Counted from the first letter of the stretch, positions 40,224-49,690 are shown. The stretch: 64,000 nt of DNA from Actinernus sp. WN-2022 (GCA_030867875.1 JAOWCC010000577.1:71419012-71483011); one strand, 5' to 3'. Program-made: numbers and translations. Notes: generated from the sequence alone by a model not told the origin.

Positions 40224-41084
40224 ATGACTAAGATATATTGTCTAAGACAAAAGAAACAAACTGAGACGAAAGACGAGCATATCGTAAAGACTCAAAATGG
40301 AAGGACTCGTCTGGTAGGTGCATGTGTAGAATGCGGAAGTCAAAAGTCGAAATTCGTGAAATCTACACAAGGCGGTAGTATGTTGCCAGGAGCACTAGCT
40401 ATTTCAGCTGGAATACCACTTCTTGCTGGAGCCGCCGCATTATCAATGGTTCCAGGTAGTGGAAAGCTATTTTCGACACTTGCTAAGGGTGCTACACAGG
40501 CAATAGGTAAGAAGATAAGAAGCAAAGCTGCCGATTTCATCCAAAAAGAAGGTCGAACCATATTGAATCTAGCATCTAAGAAAGTTCGTGGTGGCCAGAT
40601 ACAACATCCAATGAGTATGTATACTGACGTAACAGATCCAGCATCCGAATTCTATGATGATCATATGAAAACTATGAAGAAAGGAGGTAAGTTAGACATT
40701 CATAAAGCAATATTAAAGGTTGCACCTAAAAAGGGATTCACGCTACCAGGTCATCATTATACAGGACCTGGGAATCCCTTAGAAAATCAATTGACTTATG
40801 ATAAGACAGGTCGAATATTAGAGATTTACGATAAGCCAACTGGCAAAACTGATGCTGTGAGTATGCAACACGATGTCGATTATTCTATCTGTGATGATGA
40901 CGTCAAATGCAAAAATGAAGCTGATCGAAAAATGGTCAAATCATTAGACGAAATTCCATGGAAGGATCGCCAATGGGGTCATGCCTTAGCAAGGAATGCT
41001 ATCGCGACTAAAGCAAAGCTTGGAATGGGTGCTAAGAAGCCAAAAAACGGAAAAAGCCGTCGAGTGAAGAAAACTGGCAAGTAA
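40224..41084 (+). CDS. PLA2-domain virion protein with DUF5679-like ribbon
   Basis: 286 residues from the ATG at 40224, which follows TGTATACGAA. N-terminus: YCLRQKK...CVECG, a zinc-ribbon-like motif with three cysteines (the second replaced by Gln). TQGGS may be a protease site. Then a hydrophobic alanine-rich stretch, a linker, and the PLA2 core with YTGPGNPL at residues 179-186 (calcium loop) and H216-D-V-D-Y220 (catalytic). Parvovirus VP1 uses the same fold to breach endosomes. The last 15 codons overlap the integrase frame, and the in-phase slippery heptamer A AAA AAC at 41042-41048 predicts a fused product. Confidence 0.8.
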   Translation: MTKIYCLRQKKQTETKDEHIVKTQNGRTRLVGACVECGSQKSKFVKSTQGGSMLPGALAISAGIPLLAGAAALSMVPGSGKLFSTLAKGATQAIGKKIRSKAADFIQKEGRTILNLASKKVRGGQIQHPMSMYTDVTDPASEFYDDHMKTMKKGGKLDIHKAILKVAPKKGFTLPGHHYTGPGNPLENQLTYDKTGRILEIYDKPTGKTDAVSMQHDVDYSICDDDVKCKNEADRKMVKSLDEIPWKDRQWGHALARNAIATKAKLGMGAKKPKNGKSRRVKKTGK

Positions 41085-42007
41085 AACTAGCAGATGAATT
41101 GCATAGACCAATAAGACGTAAATTTACTCGGCGGCGCGTTATAGCTAATCACATTGATGAAATATGGTGTTCTGATCTCGTTGAGATGCAACAGTTTAGC
41201 AAATGGAATAAGGGCTATCGATACCTTCTCATGGTTCTAGACGTCTTTAGCAAGTTTGGTTGGATCTTACCATTGAAAGATAAGAAAGGCGAAACAGTTA
41301 TGAAAGCTTTTCAAACGATATTCAAGGAAGGTAGAGAGCCAAAATATCTATGGGTTGATAAGGGTAAGGAGTACTACAATAAGAATGTGAAAGAGCTATT
41401 GGACAAACATAGTATACAAATGTATTCAACTGAGAATGAAGAAAAGTCTTCTGTTTGCGAGAGATGGAATAGAACGATCAAAACTAAAATGTGGAAGCAA
41501 TTCACTGTCCAAGGCAATACGCAGTATTTAGATATGCTGCCTAGAATATTGATACAGTACAATGGTACAAAACATTCAAGCATCAAAATGACTCCTATCG
41601 AAGCATCTAAGAAGAAGAACGAAGGAACTGTGTACTTCAATCTATATGGCAATATGGAGTCATTACAATCGAAACCAAAATTTAAGGTTGGCGATAAGGT
41701 TCGAATAAGTAAGTACAAGCGTAAAGTGTTTGACAAAGGCTATACTCCGAATTGGACTGAAGAAGTGTTTACAGTTGATAGAATCCAATATACGAACCCT
41801 ATTACATACAAATTGAAGGACTCGAATGGTGAAGAAATACAAGGTTCTTTCTACGAACCTGAACTATCGAAAGCGACTCAAGAAATCTTCAGAATCGATA
41901 AAGTCATTAGAAGGAACTACAAGAAAAAACAAGCTCTAGTATCGTGGAAAGGGTATAGCGATGAATTCAATAGTTGGATACCATTTAAGAATCTAGATTC
42001 GATATAG
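41036..42007 (+). CDS. DDE integrase with C-terminal chromodomain, probably expressed by -1 frameshift
   Basis: The frame is open from 41036 but has no ATG before the conserved N-terminal ADELHRPIRRKF segment; the first ATG (41187) is already inside the catalytic core. Counting from 41099: D26 (SDLVEM), D87 (WVDKGKEY) and E121 (CERWNRTIK) form the DDE triad. After the core comes an SH3-like GDKVRISKYK, and the last 45 residues are a chromodomain (FRIDKVI...VSWKGYSDEFNSWIPFKNL). It inserts viral DNA, giving the 6-bp duplication; the chromodomain may guide it to marked chromatin. Expression by frameshift from the PLA2 gene at A AAA AAC is inferred. Confidence 0.88.
   Translation, partial: EAKKRKKPSSEENWQVKLADELHRPIRRKFTRRRVIANHIDEIWCSDLVEMQQFSKWNKGYRYLLMVLDVFSKFGWILPLKDKKGETVMKAFQTIFKEGREPKYLWVDKGKEYYNKNVKELLDKHSIQMYSTENEEKSSVCERWNRTIKTKMWKQFTVQGNTQYLDMLPRILIQYNGTKHSSIKMTPIEASKKKNEGTVYFNLYGNMESLQSKPKFKVGDKVRISKYKRKVFDKGYTPNWTEEVFTVDRIQYTNPITYKLKDSNGEEIQGSFYEPELSKATQEIFRIDKVIRRNYKKKQALVSWKGYSDEFNSWIPFKNLDSI
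41042..41048 (+). promoter_or_regulatory. Slippery heptamer A AAA AAC for -1 ribosomal frameshifting
   Basis: In the PLA2 reading frame the codons are CCA AAA AAC GGA, so the heptamer is exactly in the X-XXY-YYZ phase. Slipping back one base moves ribosomes into the integrase frame, open from 41036, and the zero-frame stop follows at 41082-41084. A strong downstream stem was not evident by eye. Confidence 0.55.
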
Positions 42008-42066
42008 ATGCATGCTAAATTAATCAATTAACCACGTTTGAACGCACATATTAAATTGACAATAAT

Positions 42067-42078
42067 TTATATATATAG
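42067..42078 (+). promoter_or_regulatory. TATATATATAG motif before the zinc-finger gene
   Basis: TTATATATATAG lies 11 bases before the ATG at 42090; a second TTATATAC is directly adjacent to it. It also ends the 80-base spacer after the integrase. Confidence 0.5.
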
Positions 42079-42089
42079 TCGTTATATAC

Positions 42090-42332
42090 ATGAACGATAA
42101 CAATACCATAGAACCAATCAAAAGACTAAGAGGTCGACCACGAATGTATGACGACATTGAAAGGAAGCATCGAAAAACTAAGTACATGCTAAGTAAATCA
42201 TGGTTCTGCTTAACGTGCGAAATCTATAAAGACTACACGATGGCTGGTAAATCAAGTCATATTAAGACCAAGAAGCACAAACGCAGCCAAACGCACCTAG
42301 GTTTAAAAACATATTTTTTTATCTATAGTTAA
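42090..42332 (+). CDS. Small zinc-finger protein
   Basis: 80 residues, basic. One finger: WFCLTCEIYKDY, then H-x5-H in HIKTKKHKR (U1/matrin-like C2H2 with C-x2-C and His pair). A GRPRMYD-like segment near residue 14 resembles an AT-hook (RGRPR). This combination suggests a DNA-binding protein, perhaps regulator or terminal-DNA binder. Tiny fingers of this type are common in Polintons. It lies directly before the polymerase, 8 bases from its start codon. Confidence 0.6.
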   Translation: MNDNNTIEPIKRLRGRPRMYDDIERKHRKTKYMLSKSWFCLTCEIYKDYTMAGKSSHIKTKKHKRSQTHLGLKTYFFIYS

Positions 42333-42340
42333 TATATAGG
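42331..42340 (+). promoter_or_regulatory. AATATATAGG motif abutting the polymerase ATG
   Basis: The motif ends on the base before the ATG at 42341, the tightest example of the element-wide pattern. Confidence 0.5.
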
Positions 42341-45300
42341 ATGATGAACGAATCGAATCTCAATAAATTGTCTAAATCGAAACTTATCGAATTGATCTTG
42401 AAACAAAATACTATAAGACGTCCAAAAATTGATGAAAACATCCTCTTACCACCAGCTCAATTCAGAGACAACCGACCAGTTCCTACTCCACGAAGAAGCG
42501 TTAAGGACATGATCGAACGCTACGAGGAAAACATCATCCTACCACCAACTCGATTCAGAGATGACTACAAACCAATCCCAGCTCAGAGGACTATCAAAAG
42601 ACCTGTTCCTGCTCCAAGAACTAAGATCATACAACTAGATAGAGCTATGAAAGGTTCAATCAGATCATTTGAAGTCGCCATTAAGAATCAAAAGGACCCA
42701 CTAGTACAACTAACCACTACAAGAAGAGGCATTCAGAATAAATTCGAAAAGCTATTGATTGAGACCAAAGGTTACAAATTCGTTGAAACAATAAAGGTTA
42801 CATTCGAAAAACAGCTAGACGAAGACAAGACAACAATCAAAACGGCTTATTTCAACAGCAATGCATTCACAGTAATCAATAAAACCAACATCGTGGAAGG
42901 ACTACAATCATCCAAACAACAAATACTAAACAAAATAGCGCAATGGATCTCAGAGGGTTCAGGATGGACCATAGAGACAATTGACAAACACTACATCAAC
43001 ATAGTCAAGTATGAGCCTATGAAAGGAAGCAGCTACATCAAACTACCAGCAGAGCTTAGAAATTCGGCTAAAGGCTTGATCAACATGAAAAACATCGACG
43101 ACGAATGCTTCAGATGGTGCCACGTAAGGCACTTGAATCCACAGGAAAAATATCCTCAGAGAATCAAGAAGAGCGATAGAAAATCTGCAAAGGACCTAGA
43201 CTATTCAGGCATCGAATTTCCAGTAGCTACCAAACAGTACAATAAAATCGAAAAGCAAAACAACATTAGTATCAGTGTCTTTGGATATGAAGAAAGGAAG
43301 CCATATCCCATATTCGTATCGAAAGAAGAGTACGATGACCATATGGATCTTTTACTAATCACTGAAGGTACTAATAAGCACTACATTCTAATCAAGGACT
43401 TCAACAAGTTCATGTACAACCAAACGAAACACAAGGATAGAAAGCACTTCTGTAGACATTGCTTACAATGCTTTGGATCTGAAAGAGTGTTGGTCGCTCA
43501 CAAAGAGAATTGCATCCAAGTAAATGGTACGCAAGCAATTAAGATGCCAACTAAGGAAAACAACATATTGAAATTCAAGAACTTCCATAAACAACTACCA
43601 ACACCGTTCGTGATCTATGCCGACTTCGAAGCTATAACTGAGAAGATCGATGGCTGCAAACCTAATAACGATAAATCATATACTGAAGCCTACCAAAAGC
43701 ATACAGACTGTGGTTATGGCTACAAAGTAGTATGCTGCTACAATGACAAATATAGTAAACCAGTGCAGATCTATAGAGGTGAGAAATCCGTCTACAAATT
43801 CATGGAAAGAATGCTTGAAGAGGTTAAATGGTGTCAAAATATAATAAAGAACGATTTCAATAAAGACATGGTTATGACCAAGAAAGATAAACTAGACTTC
43901 AAAGATGCTACCAAATGCCATATATGCGATATCGAATACCTAGTAAACGACATCAGAGTTCGAGATCACTGCCATATCACTGGAAAATACAGAGGATCAG
44001 CTCATCAAATATGCAATCTCAACTTCGACATAAAAGCTGAAGAAATTAAGATCCCAGTCTTCTTTCACAATCTTCGAGGATATGACTCTCATCTAATTAT
44101 GCAACAGATCGGCAAAGTCATCAAGAATCATCCATACATAGACAAGAATGGTAATAAAAAACACCATAAGCTCAACGTAATCCCTAATAATATGGAGAAG
44201 TATATGGCATTCATGCTAGGCAATAACCTCACATTTCTCGACAGTTTCCAATTTATGGGTCAATCACTTAGCACATTAGCAACTAATCTTCCAGAAGACA
44301 AATTTATATACACTAAGAAAGACTTCGCAAACGATGGGCAATTCGAATTAGTAAAAAGGAAAGGAGTCTATCCATACGACTTCATGGATGACTTCGAAAA
44401 ATTCAACTACGAATGCCTTCCTAAGAAAGAAGACTTCTATAGCATCATCAATGATGAGCACATATCGAATGCTGACTACGAGCATGCATTAAAAGTATAC
44501 GATACCTTCGAAATGACTTCTATGGGCGATTACCATGACCTTTACCTAACAATCGACGTACTTCTCTTGACAGACGTCTTCGAAAATTTCAGATCTATGT
44601 CGATTTCGAATTACGGCCTCGACCCATGTCATTATTTTACGACTCCTGGTTTAAGTTTTGATGCGATGCTCAAAATGACTAAAGTCGAATTAGAGTTGAT
44701 CACTGACATAGATATCTACCAGTTTATTGAGAAGGGCATGAGAGGTGGCACTAGTTACATAGCTCATAGATACGCTAAAGCAAATCATGAATATCTAAAA
44801 GATTACGATAAAGATGCTCCAAATAGTCATATAATCTACCTTGACGCTAATAACCTTTACGGCTACGCCATGAGCGAATACCTACCTAATGGTGGATTTC
44901 GATGGCTAACCATAAAAGAGATCGAAAATACAAATCTAGCTAAGTACGACGAGCATAGCAAAAAAGGACTCATAATCGAGGTCGATTTAGAATACCCTAA
45001 ATCTATACATGACGATCATAACGATTATCCGTTAGCAGTAGAAAAGATGTGCATAGATAACGACATGCTATCAGACTATTGCAAAGACATCCAAAAGAAG
45101 CACAATATGTCAATTGGTACTACACGCAAGCTCGTTCCGAATCTAAACGACAAGACTAAATACGTGCTTCATTATAGAAATCTACGATTATACACCAGCC
45201 TAGGAATGAAAATCAAAAAAGTCCATCGAGTTTTAGAGTTCAACCAAAGTCCATGGCTAAGAGAATACATCAATTTCAACACTCAGAAGAGAACCATAGC

Positions 45301-46105
45301 TAAGAATCAATTCGAAAAAGACTACTATAAACTTCAAAATAACAGTATATTCGGTAAGACTATGGAAAATATTCGCAAACGATGTAACGTAAAACTAATA
45401 ACCGACAAGAAGAAGCTATTGGAACTAGCTAGCAAACCAACATATGTGAGCAGTAAGATCTTCAATGAAGACCTAGTAGCTGTCCATCAAATCAAGAATA
45501 CGATAACATTGGATAAACCGATATATGTTGGAATGTGCATACTAGACCTATCCAAAACGTTAATGTACGACTTCCACTACAATTACATTAAGAAGAAATA
45601 CGCAAATCCTCAACTACTGTTTACAGACACAGACAGCCTAATGTATCAGATCGAAACTAAGAACATATATAGAGATTTCCAGATCGACAAAGATAGATTC
45701 GACAACAGCGACTATCCAGTCGATTGTCCATTCTACGATAAGAACAACAAGAAAGCAGTCGGTAAGTTCAAGAACGAATGCGCTAACGGCTTCAAACATG
45801 TAACCGAATTCGTAGGATTGAGATCAAAGATGTACAGCTACATGAAAGATGATGATTCGAATTCGAAAACGGCAAAGGGCATTAAGAAGAACACCATCAA
45901 TAAACAAATCAAACATATCAATTATAGAGATGCGTTGCTAAATAGAACTAAGATGTCGCATACAATGAAGACGATTCGGAGCGTGAATCATCAATTGGGA
46001 AGCTACGAAATCAATAAGACGAGTCTATCATGCTACGACGATAAAAGATACATACTAGAAGATGGAATCGAGAGTTACGCATATGGACACTATAAAATAC
46101 AATAA
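42341..46105 (+). CDS. Protein-primed DNA polymerase B with embedded zinc and HNH-like modules
   Basis: 1254 residues, intact. An N-terminal proline/arginine-rich part repeats PVPAPR-type motifs (residues 25-95). A divergent domain follows. A C2H2-like finger HFCRHCLQCF...H lies near residues 368-392. Exonuclease motif I is IYADFEA (D428, E430). A C-x2-C...VRDHCHITGKYRG...CNL module (about 526-563) resembles an endonuclease VII/HNH fold. Then FFHNLRGYDSHL (exo II), YLTIDVLLLTDVF (exo III), motif A YLDANNLYGYAM (D835), motif B KLQNNSIFGKTMEN and motif C TDTDS (D1096-D1098). It would copy the linear genome from its ends; the N-terminus may serve as the terminal protein. Different lineage from the element 1 polymerase. 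Confidence 0.92.
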   Translation: MMNESNLNKLSKSKLIELILKQNTIRRPKIDENILLPPAQFRDNRPVPTPRRSVKDMIERYEENIILPPTRFRDDYKPIPAQRTIKRPVPAPRTKIIQLDRAMKGSIRSFEVAIKNQKDPLVQLTTTRRGIQNKFEKLLIETKGYKFVETIKVTFEKQLDEDKTTIKTAYFNSNAFTVINKTNIVEGLQSSKQQILNKIAQWISEGSGWTIETIDKHYINIVKYEPMKGSSYIKLPAELRNSAKGLINMKNIDDECFRWCHVRHLNPQEKYPQRIKKSDRKSAKDLDYSGIEFPVATKQYNKIEKQNNISISVFGYEERKPYPIFVSKEEYDDHMDLLLITEGTNKHYILIKDFNKFMYNQTKHKDRKHFCRHCLQCFGSERVLVAHKENCIQVNGTQAIKMPTKENNILKFKNFHKQLPTPFVIYADFEAITEKIDGCKPNNDKSYTEAYQKHTDCGYGYKVVCCYNDKYSKPVQIYRGEKSVYKFMERMLEEVKWCQNIIKNDFNKDMVMTKKDKLDFKDATKCHICDIEYLVNDIRVRDHCHITGKYRGSAHQICNLNFDIKAEEIKIPVFFHNLRGYDSHLIMQQIGKVIKNHPYIDKNGNKKHHKLNVIPNNMEKYMAFMLGNNLTFLDSFQFMGQSLSTLATNLPEDKFIYTKKDFANDGQFELVKRKGVYPYDFMDDFEKFNYECLPKKEDFYSIINDEHISNADYEHALKVYDTFEMTSMGDYHDLYLTIDVLLLTDVFENFRSMSISNYGLDPCHYFTTPGLSFDAMLKMTKVELELITDIDIYQFIEKGMRGGTSYIAHRYAKANHEYLKDYDKDAPNSHIIYLDANNLYGYAMSEYLPNGGFRWLTIKEIENTNLAKYDEHSKKGLIIEVDLEYPKSIHDDHNDYPLAVEKMCIDNDMLSDYCKDIQKKHNMSIGTTRKLVPNLNDKTKYVLHYRNLRLYTSLGMKIKKVHRVLEFNQSPWLREYINFNTQKRTIAKNQFEKDYYKLQNNSIFGKTMENIRKRCNVKLITDKKKLLELASKPTYVSSKIFNEDLVAVHQIKNTITLDKPIYVGMCILDLSKTLMYDFHYNYIKKKYANPQLLFTDTDSLMYQIETKNIYRDFQIDKDRFDNSDYPVDCPFYDKNNKKAVGKFKNECANGFKHVTEFVGLRSKMYSYMKDDDSNSKTAKGIKKNTINKQIKHINYRDALLNRTKMSHTMKTIRSVNHQLGSYEINKTSLSCYDDKRYILEDGIESYAYGHYKIQ

Positions 46106-46165
46106 ACTTACACTTCAACTAAAATCGATCTCCATCCTTCCTCCATTCATCGCTCTCTACTCTCA

Positions 46166-46621
46166 CCATGCACCAGCATCCATTACACAGAGAAGACGCA
46201 GAAATCAATATATGGCAATAGCGGATATCAGGCAAGGCAATGAAGCCATTAGAATGAATAGCTTAGAATGCAACTATGAAAAGTTGAATACTATAGTAAG
46301 AGAAGAATGAAGAGAAGAATTCGACATCCAAAGATTGAAACCGGTTATGGAGATTTCCAAGAATTTGACATCCAAAGATTGAACTGGTTAAACCGGTTAT
46401 GAAGAATTTCAAGAATTCGACCACGCCCTAAATTGACCACGCCCTAAACTGACCACGCCCTAAATAATTCCAAGGATAGTAGAACACGAACAACGAAAAC
46501 ATAGCAGAATGAAGCTGCAGTAGTATTGAGGGTGGGGAGAGACCTTCTTTGAGGTCGACAACGGATCATTTTGATCTCGAAGAGATTGAAATGGTCCGGT
46601 GCCCCCACCCTCTATACTACT
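46166..46621 (-). repeat. Right terminal inverted repeat of Polinton 2
   Basis: Complement of the left terminal repeat, ending CCACCCTCTATACTACT at 46621. Its inner edge is near GCACCAGCATCCATTACA. The small frame at 46062-46310 lies mostly in this repeat and is not taken as a gene. Confidence 0.92.
46519..46621. repeat. Terminal hairpin palindrome, right end of Polinton 2
   Basis: Mirror copy of 30212-30314, identical over its length as far as read by eye. Confidence 0.88.
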
Positions 46622-46627
46622 GCAAAG
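46622..46627. repeat. Right target-site duplication GCAAAG of Polinton 2
   Basis: Matches 30206-30211 exactly. Confidence 0.93.
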
Positions 46628-47110
46628 TGCCAAATACACAGGGTCAGCTAAGAACAGGTAACCTGAAACAACTAAGATGATAACACAATTTTTATTATTG
46701 ATTTTTTTATTATAATCTTTTGCTAATTAAATTATGAATCGCTAGTGCACTCGTGTTCTGACTCGTGTGGAGTTTTAGATCAGTTCGTCAGCATTTGTAT
46801 CCTAGTATTTTGGGGCTATGTCAGTGTCATCCAAGAGTATCCTGGCTTACTTAACCTCGCTCGTGTTCACTAATGTTCTACTTGTATTCGTGTTGTACTT
46901 GTATTTACTCGTGTTCTCACTCGTGGAGTTTTAGATAAGATCGACTGTCTGTGCGTACTTCCGCATCTGATTGTGCATTCGTATTAATGTGCCAAACACG
47001 CGCTGAGGTGTATGAGAGCATCCGCGTTGCAAAAGATACGCCGGAGTTCAAGCTGCGTGCAGCTTCTTGTTTTTAATGTTCAGTCCAGTAAAATGTTTGA
47101 TCAGTTCTGA
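46628..47110. repeat. Dispersed family A repeat, right part of the Polinton 2 target
   Basis: Continues the repeat interrupted at 30205 and then shows a further copy with CTCGTGTTCACT words, CGCATCTGATTGTGCATTC and the end CAAGCTGCGTGCAGCTTCTT. Confidence 0.7.
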
Positions 47111-48379
47111 CCTCTGCCGCTGACAATGTGGGTCGGAGACGCTGTGATCGAGCGATAACTGAGAGGAGGCATGCGCATTAGTTGAAAGATAAATGTTCGC
47201 TAGAGAGCTTTAGAGGGTTTAAGGCTACCGTCACGTCATGAAGTACTTAATTTGCTGCAATCGTCTCTCTAACCGAGTTATTAATATGGATGAAGTATTG
47301 TTAACTCAGGCGAAACTACGGCGCCTTCTAGTCTAGGACCGTATGAGTCATTGATAAAGGCAACAACGAACTCAAAACATAGCTATCAAAATACAATCCG
47401 AGATCAGATCTTCTAGGCAGACGCCAGATAAGAGGTCAAGCAATTAGACAAAAGCAATTACAGTAAATGACAAGAGATCAATTTCGTCTGATATGACCAA
47501 GCTTTAATCTCATACAATCGTTCAACGAAGTCACTGGGTCACGAAAAATCTATTCGGGCTTTCGTCTATGCAAACGGTTACCGTTAAATTGTACTACACA
47601 ACGCTCTCTCTAAGGCATTCAATTAGAAAAGCATCTATATTTGTTGTCACATCACTGTTGCAATGGAGATTCAGGTTGTTCAAAGCGGGACAAATTCTGG
47701 CGAGTTTCAAGTAAATATCCTGAAGAACTGAACTGGAGTCCGTTTTAGGAAATCGAAGAAGGTCAGTTGACTCGATCTAAAAGCCGTAATTATTGTACTG
47801 GATTTGATTGGATACTTAAGAAACCGTAATGACCGTAAAGAAACACTGGAATGACTTGAATGGCTGTTAAGAGTAAATAGAAGTTGGATTTGTCATTGGA
47901 AACCGTATAAACTGAACAGGATAAGACTTTGGTACAGACACATTTTTTCACTCATAAATTCGAACTGCATTCATGAGTGAAAAAAACACCTCTCAGTTTG
48001 TCTGTTAATTGCTTTTTGTTCTAATTATCGCTCTATTTAATATGTGGCTGTGATGCCTGGTACATTTCAAGCTACCAAGAGTATTTGTTTGCTTGTGCTT
48101 TCGTAAATCCAATTTGAATCTAAAGTCCTAACGAATATTACTGGCTTCCTGCCGAGGTCGAATCATATTCGAAGCACCGGGGGAAATTCATGGGTTCGAT
48201 TGTGTTTTTAATCCGGTAGAAATTATGAAATTTGTTACCCAAAGCACGTGTACTTCTTTCATGAAACAAATAAACAATCAAGAGCATTTAATTTCTTCAA
48301 CAAGCTACTAGTTCGACAAGTCCCGAAGCTACGCTCGGCAAGTCAGCATTTATTCAAGATCGTGAAGTATAATTTGAAA
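47111..48379. other. Host DNA with family B start, no gene
   Basis: A family B piece (GTGGGTCGGAGACGCTGTGAT) at about 47125, then unremarkable AT-rich DNA. Confidence 0.5.
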
Positions 48380-48740
48380 TCATGTGGACTTCGGATGTTT
48401 TGGTATCTGCTCTTATTTTATGGAACTCGTTACCACTGGAAATGAGGTCTATTGATTCCTCGGGTTTTTTCTCTTAGTTCTTTTAATTATAGTGTTAAAA
48501 CAAGTATTTTTAATTCAAAGCTTTTGGTATATTATATCTTGTCAAATATTTATGCCATTATTATTATTATTATTCAATTTTCTTTTTGGTATAAAATAGG
48601 GAATTACTTGTAAAACGATACGTTACAGTATCTGTATTATTGCGTAACATTTTTAGTAAGTTAGTTTGTAATACTTGTTGTATTGTAAAGCGCTATGGGA
48701 CTTTAGCGCTACATAAATCGATTATTATTATTATATATTA
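48380..48740 (+). mobile_element. Retrotransposon 3' end (L2/CR1-like fragment)
   Basis: Same sequence as 23280-23570 (GGTATCTGCTCTTATTTTAT, GGAACTCGTTACCACTGG, GTAAAGCGCTATGGGACTTT) with an ATT-rich end. Confidence 0.65.
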
Positions 48741-49690
48741 GCTTTCATTTATGCGGCCGTTGGTAAACAAACTCATTTAAGCAAGCTCGTAAGGTTTCCT
48801 CAACTGGCAATTTGCTGTTTTTCATTGCCATGTAGTGGCACTCGATCTCTTCAGCGATCAACAGTTTCATAGTTGTTTTGTTTGCACAAGCATAACACAG
48901 GTAGCCCGAAAAAACAGAGGGCATATATTTTGCACTTATTGTTACTTAAGCCTTAACGTAACTTTAAGCCTTCATCATTTATCTATTTCATATTTTTATG
49001 TGACTTGTATATTCACTGTATGTGTACTATGTGTTAATATATCTATATGTATATATTTAAAGAAAAAGACTTAGGGAAGAGGTCAAAACAATGGATTTCG
49101 AATGGGACACAAATTTTGTCAGGAGAGGTGGTGGGTGGCGGTAATGCCCCTACCCCTTTTTTCGAGGGTGATTTTCTCGCCTTGTAAAATGTAGACACGT
49201 TCTTCTGTTCCTATAGAAACTAGAAATATAGTTACTTCTTCAATAAGTATTTTATTTAAGAAGATATTTTTGATCAAAAATCTAGATTTTGCCAAAATAG
49301 GTGGTGGGTTCCGGGTACAACCCCCCTTCCATCAAAATTGGGTCCGGCCAGAGTACCATTGTTTTGACCTCTTCCCTTAATTAAAATTATTGGAATAAAA
49401 TATAATAAGTAAGTCTTTCTTTTCTTGTATATTCACTTTGTAACTCTGTAATCATAAGTCTACATACTGTTTTTGTTCTGTTAGATTTCGTAGAAATCAG
49501 GCTCTATTGTTCGTAAGTTCTATACATGTATGTAACCAAATCTACCTGCTATCCAACCATTTACGGCAGTCAACTCGAAACTTGAAACTGTGTACTTCTG
49601 CAAACAAATATTTTTAATGACCACAATATCAGACTAATCAAAACATTGCTCACCTGCAACTATTCATGGGCGCACACGGGGTCACAGATA
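48741..49690. other. Host DNA with an inner inverted repeat, no gene
   Basis: About 49075-49375 shows inverted words GGGAAGAGGTCAAAACAATGG and CCATTGTTTTGACCTCTTCCC at its two ends, a roughly 300-bp fold-back (MITE-like). No gene recognised. Confidence 0.55.

Larger units (their letters stand above)
30212..46621 (+). mobile_element. Polinton/Maverick element 2 (adintovirus-like), complete, 16,410 bp
   Basis: Bounded by inverted terminal repeats starting AGTAGTATAGAGGGTGGGG and flanked by the 6-bp duplication GCAAAG. If the element and one duplication are removed, the flanks join into a dispersed host repeat (CGCATCTGATTGTGCATTC before, GTGCCAAA after), which confirms the ends. It carries sixteen open genes: VLTF3-like factor, membrane protein, scaffold-like protein, packaging ATPase, two fibre-type proteins, penton, basic protein, major capsid protein, two core-type proteins, protease, PLA2 protein, chromodomain integrase, zinc-finger protein and DNA polymerase B. 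No gene shows a stop or clear disabling frameshift, so it may be recent or still competent. Confidence 0.95.

Noticed and set aside
46062..46310. 82-codon frame after the polymerase
   Set aside because: It overlaps the polymerase end and lies mostly in the terminal inverted repeat; the left copy of the repeat has no corresponding frame.
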